Origin: a bacterium
GTDB lineage: Bacteria > Krumholzibacteriota > Krumholzibacteriia > LZORAL124-64-63
Direction of reading: 5' to 3'
Assembly: GCA_016712675.1 (NCBI GenBank)
Contig: JADJQR010000011.1
Location: 62,001 to 126,000 of the forward strand
DNA length: 64,000 nt
This document shows, in pieces, positions 59,513-64,000 of the stretch. The notes below the pieces were generated by a model that ran no database searches, had not been told where the DNA came from, and saw only the letters and a program-made list of their open reading frames with translations. Each line of letters starts with the position of its first letter. Positions within the stretch are counted from its first letter, which is position 1. The translations under genes and the position numbers were made by a program.

Positions 59513-59517
59513 CTGAC

Positions 59518-60001
59518 GGGAAAACCGATCTGGCCGGCCTCGCCGGCAACGGAACCATTTACTACACAACCGACTTGCGTTCCTGGCGAAATATTCCCGG
59601 CGTGCTGAACCAGCTGGTGGCCGGCGACTTCGACGGCGACGGCACAGCCGATCTAGCCGGCCTCGCCGGCAATGGTCAAATCTTCTATTCCCTCACCTTC
59701 CGGCTGGCAAAACATCCCTGGCATCTTGAACCGGTTGGTGGCCGGCGACTTCGACGGCGACGGCACAGCCGATTTGGCGGGTTTGACTGCTAACGGTGGC
59801 ATCTACTACTCGACCGATTTCGTCCGCTGGCAAAACATCCCCGGTATGCTGGTCCGGCTGGTGGCCGGCGACTTCGACGGCGACGGGCAAGCCGACTTGG
59901 CCGGCCTCGCCGGCAACGGGGGAGTTTATTATTCGACCAGCTTTACTAACTGGGTCTACGCGACCGGCGTTTTAGCCAACCTCGCTGGGAGCAGCGAATA
60001 G
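59518..60001 (+). pseudogene. FG-GAP/VCBS repeat gene fragment
   Basis: Tandem repeats of about 40 residues around LVAGDFDGDGTADLAGLAGN (starts near 59618, 59738 and 59861) from a calcium-binding FG-GAP surface protein. The 5' end is cut at the trbI junction and a frameshift near 59700 separates the first repeats from the last. The 3' end, NLAGSSE stop at 60001, seems natural. Confidence 0.8.
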
Positions 60002-60110
60002 AGGGATCGCCACCCACGCACCGCATGAAGGCCCGAGCCGCGCGGGCGAGTGCGGGGGGCCGAGTGTCCGCGCATGTCGAGCGCGGAACCTTCCAGGCGG
60101 GCGCGGGTGC

Positions 60111-60137
60111 GTGTCCGCGTGCAACGTGCGCGGACAC
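60111..60137 (+). terminator. Hairpin downstream of FG-GAP fragment
   Basis: A perfect 9-bp stem GTGTCCGCG/CGCGGACAC with a 9-nt loop lies about 110 bp after the FG-GAP stop, followed later by TCTAAAAACC. Weak terminator candidate. Confidence 0.35.
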
Positions 60138-60149
60138 GTGCAAGCGGGT

Positions 60150-60653
60150 CTAAAAACCTATGAAATCGAACGGCCGGATCGGAATAGCGGCTCTTTCGAA
60201 AGCGTCGGGAACGACGGTAAGGCTATGGATCAAGCAGGGTAAAAAATACAAAAAACCGACGGCAAGAGGTTTGAGCAGCAAGCCATCATGACAACCAAAA
60301 CCCCCGACCGTCGCCTGGTTCGCACCAGCTGGCAACGGCGCGAACCGCGCCACCAGGACATCGGGGATCAGGACGCTGAAAAACATCAGGGCGAACACCA
60401 TGCGCGCCGGAACCGGCGGGCGCGACGGGCGAAGCCGGGCCGCGATCAGGTAATAAACCGCCACCAAACTATAAGCGGTTCCCACCGACACCGGACTGTC
60501 GATCACCTCGGTCGCGGCAAAGGCCATGAAGGTTGCCGCCAGCCACAGCAGGCCGTCCGGACAACGCATTTTCTTGCAGATGCCGATCGAGAAAAACAGC
60601 GCCACCGAACACGGCAGCCAAAAACCGACCAGATCAATTGGAATCCGCGCCTT
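60150..60653 (-). pseudogene. 5'-truncated polytopic membrane protein
   Basis: The reading LVGFWLPCSVALFFSIGICK, CPDGLLWLAATFMAFAATEV, VGTAYSLVAVYYLIAARLRP and MVFALMFFSVLIPDVLVARF has four or more membrane segments. It lacks a proper start and begins at the right edge of the TnpB element, so it was probably cut by the insertion. A GTG at 60605 could give a 151-residue product. Family not recognised. Confidence 0.6.
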
Positions 60654-60657
60654 TCAT

Positions 60658-61881
60658 CTACGCGGCCCGTTCCAGACCGGCCGCTTCGATGAATTTTTCG
60701 GCATCGGTTCGCGCTTCAACGGGGGTGGGTGATTCATGATCGCCCAAGTTCTTGCCCCCTCCACGCGCATGACATCCGGCGTTCCCCGCCGTAGCAAGTT
60801 TCAGAATCACGTTGGCCGCGTTCACGTCCCGGTCATGGCGCGTCTGGCAGTCGGGACACGTCCATTCCCGAACCGACAGCGGCATTCGCCGTTGGTGGCT
60901 CCCGCAATGACCGCAGGTCTTACTGGTGGGCGCCCAGCGATCCACGACAACGACCTTGCGCCCAGCCCAGGCGGCTTTGTATTCGATCTGGCGGCGAAAT
61001 TCGCCCATGCCCACATCGGCAATCGCGCCAGCCAGATGGTGATTCTTCAGCATTCCCTTGACGTTCAAGTCTTCCAAGGCGATGACATCGGCCCGCCGCA
61101 CCAGGGCTGTGGTGGTCTTGTGCAGAAAGTCCTGACGCATGGCGGCGATACGGGCATGCATCCTTGCAACTTTAAGCCGTTGCCGGTATCGGCGGTGGCT
61201 GCCTTTTTGCTTGCGGGACAAAAAGCGTTGCTGGCGCTTCAAGTGCTTCAACTGGCTTTTGAGGTGACGAGGATTTCCCGACTTCCAGCCGTCGCTACTG
61301 ACCGCTACGTCTTTGATGCCCAAATCCACGCCTATCGTCTGACCCGTCAGCGGCAAAGAACTGATTTCGACCTCACAGGCGAAGCTGACGAAGTAGCGAC
61401 CATCGGGGGTCTTGCTGACCGTGACCATCTTGGGTGTTCCAGCGGGGATTTGCGACCAGCGGAGGTTGAGCGTTCCGAGTTTGGGCAGCTTAAGCGTTTC
61501 TCCAGCATGGTAGGTGCGCTCAATCTGGCGTTGATCCAACTGATAGCGGATGGCTTGCCGGTCATAACGGCTTTTGAATTTGGGGTAGTGGCCGCGCTTC
61601 TCGAAGAAGTTTTTAAACGCCTTGTCCTGATCCAGAAGCGCTTGCACCAAACAGACCGCCGTCGAATCAGCCAACCACGGAAATTCACCGCGTTTCCACT
61701 CTGTAACCAGCCGATTGAGCGAGACGTAGTTATGCCGATCTTGCCGTTCTGCCCACGCTTTGCCTCGAAGATCAAGGCAGCGATTCCAGACAAAGCGCGC
61801 ATGGCCAAATTCCACCGCCAATTGCCGACGCTGAGCGAGTGTTGGGTAGAATCGGAATTTGTAGGCGCGCTGAATCAACAC
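60658..61881 (-). CDS. tnpB: TnpB RNA-guided endonuclease (IS200/IS605 family)
   Basis: A 407-residue TnpB from GTG 61881 (LIQRAYKFRFYPTLAQRRQL). The RuvC acids are D186 (GVDLGIKD), E270 (ALEDLNVKG) and D352 (DRDVNAA), and the zinc ribbon is CGHCG...CPDC. All catalytic parts are intact. No tnpA is nearby, so movement would require help in trans. The guide RNA (omega/reRNA) is expected at and beyond the 3' end, near 60500-60750. Confidence 0.95.
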   Translation of the reverse strand: MLIQRAYKFRFYPTLAQRRQLAVEFGHARFVWNRCLDLRGKAWAERQDRHNYVSLNRLVTEWKRGEFPWLADSTAVCLVQALLDQDKAFKNFFEKRGHYPKFKSRYDRQAIRYQLDQRQIERTYHAGETLKLPKLGTLNLRWSQIPAGTPKMVTVSKTPDGRYFVSFACEVEISSLPLTGQTIGVDLGIKDVAVSSDGWKSGNPRHLKSQLKHLKRQQRFLSRKQKGSHRRYRQRLKVARMHARIAAMRQDFLHKTTTALVRRADVIALEDLNVKGMLKNHHLAGAIADVGMGEFRRQIEYKAAWAGRKVVVVDRWAPTSKTCGHCGSHQRRMPLSVREWTCPDCQTRHDRDVNAANVILKLATAGNAGCHARGGGKNLGDHESPTPVEARTDAEKFIEAAGLERAA

Positions 61882-62133
61882 ATTGAAAGTATAACACAAA
61901 CGGGTGTTTCTAGCCGTACAGAGGCGCGACTCCATGCCGAAAAACCGGCGCGGATAACATTAAACAGCCGCCCGTCGGCGCGCTCTGGACAGAATCGCCG
62001 CGCCCGCCCATCAAGGCGGGCGATCCGAAGGCCCTTTGCCTCGCCTCAAGCGGGCGGGGTCGTCCTCCATCCCTGGAGTCCTTCAATGCAAAGGATGCAC
62101 GACTTCCCTCCCCTGTGACGCCCGACAGCGGCT
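61882..62133. other. Left-end region of the TnpB element
   Basis: It contains a hairpin CCCGCC/GGCGGG near 62005-62022, a typical feature of IS200/IS605 ends, followed by a GC-rich segment without a gene. The exact element boundary was not determined. Confidence 0.45.
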
Positions 62134-62176
62134 TACGCCCGCGCCCGCCCACAGCGTCCCCGGTGGCCGCAGCGCC
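62134..62176 (+). repeat. 43-bp direct repeat, left copy
   Basis: Matches 62619-62661 at 41 of 43 positions; the two copies are 485 bp apart and bracket the UPF0175 module. Confidence 0.9.
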
Positions 62177-62261
62177 GGCAGAGATTGGCGGTTATCGCCG
62201 CGCCCGTTTGCTGGCCTCTTTTTTCGTGCCACACTACGATGACATAATCGGGGCACAACTC

Positions 62262-62513
62262 ATGACGACCATCACTTTTGATGTCGATCCGTCCGCATTC
62301 AGCGCGCTGCGGCTATCGCCCGCCGAATTCGCCCGCGAAATGCGGGTCGCCGCCGCCGTCCAATGGTACGCCCAGGGCACGGTCTCTCAAGGCAAAGCCG
62401 CCGAATTAGCCGGCTTGGCGCGGGCCGACTTCCTCGATGAACTCCACCGTCGCCAGGTACCCGCCTGCCAAGTGACCGTCGAGGAGCTGGCGGACGAAAT
62501 CAGTGGCGTCTGA
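62262..62513 (+). CDS. UPF0175-family antitoxin (third copy)
   Basis: An 83-residue UPF0175 protein: EMRVAAAVQWYAQGTVSQGK, AAELAGLARADFLDELHRRQ. It is very close to the 17.3-kb copy. Its toxin has decayed, so it is an orphan antitoxin. ATG 62262 lies behind an AT-rich promoter-like patch (GATGACATAATCGGGG). Confidence 0.86.
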   Translation: MTTITFDVDPSAFSALRLSPAEFAREMRVAAAVQWYAQGTVSQGKAAELAGLARADFLDELHRRQVPACQVTVEELADEISGV

Positions 62514-63110
62514 GGCGTGGGTGAGCGATAGCTCGCCGCTCATCCTACTCGGCAAGACAGGAAGTCGGCGAAGGATAGCCGCCCGCTCGGCGTTCCCCTC
62601 AACCGCCCGCGTTTCATCTACGCCCGCGCCTGCCCGCAGCGTCCCCGGTGGCCGCAGCGCCCAGTAGCGGCGGTGCAGCGCGACGACCCGCCCCGCGTCC
62701 CACAGCGCCACCCGGCGGTAGACCACGCCGCGCGCGGTGACCAGCCGCAGGTAGCCGTACCCCGCGAGGTCCCCATCGCGAAAGGCGCGCTGGCCGGCCA
62801 GCAACAGCCGGTAGGCCGAGAGCTGGGCGATGTCGGCGTCATGCACCTCGGGCCTCGGCCGGCGCTTGGTCTCGACCAGCACCGCGCGGCCGTCCGCGAG
62901 CCCGTAGATCTGGTCGGGCGCGCCGGCGAGCGCCACCGGACGCTCGCAGCGGAAGTGCCGCTCGCTGGCCAGCAGCCGGGCCGACACGAGTTCGTCCGGC
63001 ATCCGCTCGCGGGCGAGCCAGGCCGCGCGCCCCCGGCCCCGGCCCCGCCACAGGACGGCGGCGACCACGATCAACAGCACAACCCAACCGGCCCAATGTT
63101 CCACGCTCAC
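62406..63110 (-). CDS. Membrane-anchored PD-(D/E)XK nuclease, 3' end disturbed
   Basis: A 234-residue protein. One N-terminal membrane segment (HWAGWVVLLIVVAAVLW), then a Cas4/RecB-like nuclease core (CERPVALAGAPDQIYGLADG with D, VLVETKRRPRPEV with ExK, and IAQLSAYRLLLAG). The likely natural end is near 62640, where the 43-bp direct repeat begins; beyond it the frame runs antisense through the UPF0175 module to 62406. GTG 63110 overlaps the upstream stop (GTGA). Confidence 0.75.
   Translation of the reverse strand: MSVEHWAGWVVLLIVVAAVLWRGRGRGRAAWLARERMPDELVSARLLASERHFRCERPVALAGAPDQIYGLADGRAVLVETKRRPRPEVHDADIAQLSAYRLLLAGQRAFRDGDLAGYGYLRLVTARGVVYRRVALWDAGRVVALHRRYWALRPPGTLRAGAGVDETRAVEGNAERAAILRRLPVLPSRMSGELSLTHASDATDFVRQLLDGHLAGGYLATVEFIEEVGPRQAG
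62503..62667 (+). pseudogene. Decayed DUF3368 toxin
   Basis: GTG 62503 opens a frame reading ASEAWVSDSSPLILLGKTGS, the start of a DUF3368 toxin; after about 25 residues homology is lost and the frame ends at 62667 inside the downstream direct repeat. Confidence 0.75.
62619..62661 (+). repeat. 43-bp direct repeat, right copy
   Basis: Partner of 62134-62176. It overlaps the 3' part of the nuclease gene on the minus strand. Confidence 0.9.
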
Positions 63111-63544
63111 CCCCCCCGCCGTTCGAGCCGGCGCACCGCGCGATCCAGCAGCCACCGCGCCGCCCGCCGCCACCGGGGATGGCCCTCCAGCAGTCGGGCC
63201 AGCGGCGGCGAGAGGCGGTAATAGAGCCGGATCGCGCCGCGACCCCAGGGAGTGGGCCGCAGCGCCCGATCCCGCCAGGCGCGCAGCGCGTCGGTTTCGC
63301 GAGCGGATTCGCCGTACGCGGCCGAGGCCACGAAGCATCGGCGGTCGCCCGCCGGCGCGCCGCTTTGATAGCGCCTGGCCAAGGCGTCGTGGCGGGCGTG
63401 CTCGACCTTGCCGGCCGCCGCCAGCCGCTCCCGGTCGGCCGGGCGGTTTTTGCCGTGCGCCAGATCCAGCAGTATCTGCTGCTCGCAGCGGGCGAGCTGG
63501 GCCAGGTCGGACACCGCCACCGGGCGGCGGTCGGAATCGCTCAA
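63107..63544 (-). CDS. CFI-box C-terminal protein
   Basis: A 145-residue protein. The C-terminal ~75 residues (CFVASAAYGESARETDALRA, then LYYRLSPPLARLLEGHPRWR) form the CFI-box module also present at the end of the TerY-P kinase. The N-terminal part (LAQLARCEQQILLDLAHGKN) is helical. TTG 63544 with GAGGGG upstream is the best start; other starts inside lack a Shine-Dalgarno. It is coupled to the membrane nuclease. Confidence 0.7.
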   Translation of the reverse strand: MSDSDRRPVAVSDLAQLARCEQQILLDLAHGKNRPADRERLAAAGKVEHARHDALARRYQSGAPAGDRRCFVASAAYGESARETDALRAWRDRALRPTPWGRGAIRLYYRLSPPLARLLEGHPRWRRAARWLLDRAVRRLERRGG

Positions 63545-63545
63545 G

Positions 63546-63713
63546 CTAAAATCCCCTCGGTTTTTTCTGCGCCGGTTCCGCCTCGATCCGCTCGCGCAAA
63601 TCGGAATTGGCCGCGAACCGGGCCTTGCCGTCTTTGCGGATCGGGCTCGGTTCGGCGTCTGACGCGGCGCGGCAAATCTCGCCGTAGCGCCGGCGCAGGG
63701 CCGAGCGGCGCAC
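63546..63713 (-). CDS. Small uncharacterised protein
   Basis: A 55-residue protein (RRSALRRRYGEICRAASDAE, then RKDGKARFAANSDLRERIEA) from GTG 63713; an ATG at 63794 would extend it through the divergent promoter. Its stop lies just before the start of the CFI-box gene. The start is uncertain. Confidence 0.45.
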   Translation of the reverse strand: MRRSALRRRYGEICRAASDAEPSPIRKDGKARFAANSDLRERIEAEPAQKKPRGF

Positions 63714-63758
63714 CGGGTCGGCGCGACGCGAGCCAGAACGCCGGGCGGCGGCACGCGC

Positions 63759-63786
63759 TTGCCCCGGCCGGCTCCGGCGAGATGCT
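63759..63786 (+). promoter_or_regulatory. Shared promoter module, copy at 63.8 kb
   Basis: TTGCCC (63759-63764), 16 bp, GATGCT (63781-63786), then GGACGCATC. ATG 63821 is 40 bp after the -10. Confidence 0.72.
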
Positions 63787-63820
63787 GGACGCATCGTCCA
63801 CCACCGGTACCAGACCCGCC

Positions 63821-64000
63821 ATGAAACTCGAACAGTTCACCATCGGCAGCCCCAAGAACAGCCCGACACACTGCTTCGGACCCCTGAAAGCCGTCACCCT
63901 CGATTTCGCCCGAGATCGCGGGGTGACCGCGCTGGTCGGCGAAAGCGGCACCGGCAAGTCCACCGCGCTGGAGGCGCTGGCCGTGCTCTTTCGCGACCTG
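63821..64000 (+). CDS. AAA/SMC-like ATPase paralogue (partial)
   Basis: The first 60 residues of a close relative of the 37848 protein: KLEQFTIGSPKNSPTHCFGP, then RGVTALVGESGTGKSTALEA with Walker A GESGTGKST. It runs off the right edge of the window. The same promoter module precedes both copies, so gene and promoter were duplicated together. Confidence 0.85.
   Translation, partial: MKLEQFTIGSPKNSPTHCFGPLKAVTLDFARDRGVTALVGESGTGKSTALEALAVLFRDL

Noticed and set aside
60736-62118. 460-codon plus-strand frame across the TnpB gene
   Set aside because: Antisense to an intact TnpB with all catalytic residues; no domain of its own.
63541-63963. 140-codon minus-strand frame overlapping the ATPase start
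   Set aside because: It reads through the divergent promoter and the Walker A coding of the plus-strand ATPase; the alternative frame at 63546 is more protein-like.

Overview
This 64-kb window is very GC-rich (the few AT-rich patches are promoters or foreign segments). Its gene content points to a proteobacterium, most likely a gammaproteobacterium: a sigma54 NtrC-type regulator, a mer-type operator, UmuDC, Trb/Tra conjugation relics, AbiE and Gabija. No rRNA, tRNA or CRISPR array was seen, so the lineage is inferred. Most of the window is accessory DNA, from a conjugative element or plasmid and later insertions, rather than core chromosome.

Layout. 1-4.1 kb: metal response (NtrC-type regulator and MerR-like sensor on the minus strand; divergent Cu/Ag P-type ATPase). 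4.2-4.5 kb: a MITE-like element. 4.7-9.5 kb: AbrB/PIN toxin-antitoxin, umuDC with its own palindromic operator, and a DUF5131/TcmP pair. 9.6-19.4 kb: DUF488-ATPase operon, AIM24 protein, methylase-like protein, PRTRC-type ThiF protein, SSB, a UPF0175/DUF3368 pair and a likely nucleic-acid-binding protein. 19.4-33.4 kb, mostly minus strand: TraX, a TraU-like protein, then a DNA-metabolism block (Rad52/Erf-like protein, CobT-like VWA, DUF3150, WGR-like protein, MoxR/CobS-like AAA, Cas4-like nuclease) mixed with small genes. Many of these minus-strand genes have a terminator-like hairpin and U-tract just before the Shine-Dalgarno. A family of small plus-strand paralogues lies divergently between them. 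33.4-39.9 kb: tandem covarying hairpins, a two-gene operon, gamma-glutamyltransferase, an SMC/OLD-like ATPase cassette and VapBC.

40-53 kb is a likely conflict or stress island. It holds a 2231-residue protein (nucleoside-phosphorylase domain, TPR-like repeats, PIN-like region), a TerY-P triad (VWA, PP2C phosphatase, atypical kinase), a second UPF0175/DUF3368 pair and a truncated DUF262 gene. 53.3-58.6 kb holds AbiE and a complete Gabija system. Next to it are DUF2274 and a broken trbI, so these defence genes appear to sit in a decayed trb-type integrative element. 59.5-64 kb is scrambled: FG-GAP fragment, broken membrane gene, stand-alone TnpB, a third UPF0175 gene with a decayed toxin, a membrane-anchored PD-(D/E)XK nuclease, a CFI-box protein, and the start of a second copy of the 37.8-kb ATPase.

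Two signals link many otherwise unrelated genes. One is a plus-strand promoter module (TTGCCC, 16 bp, GATGCT-like, then GGAACCCTC-like, with the start codon 31-40 bp after the -10). The other is the minus-strand hairpin/U-tract leader. Both suggest that the 13-38 kb element expresses its genes as separately controlled units.
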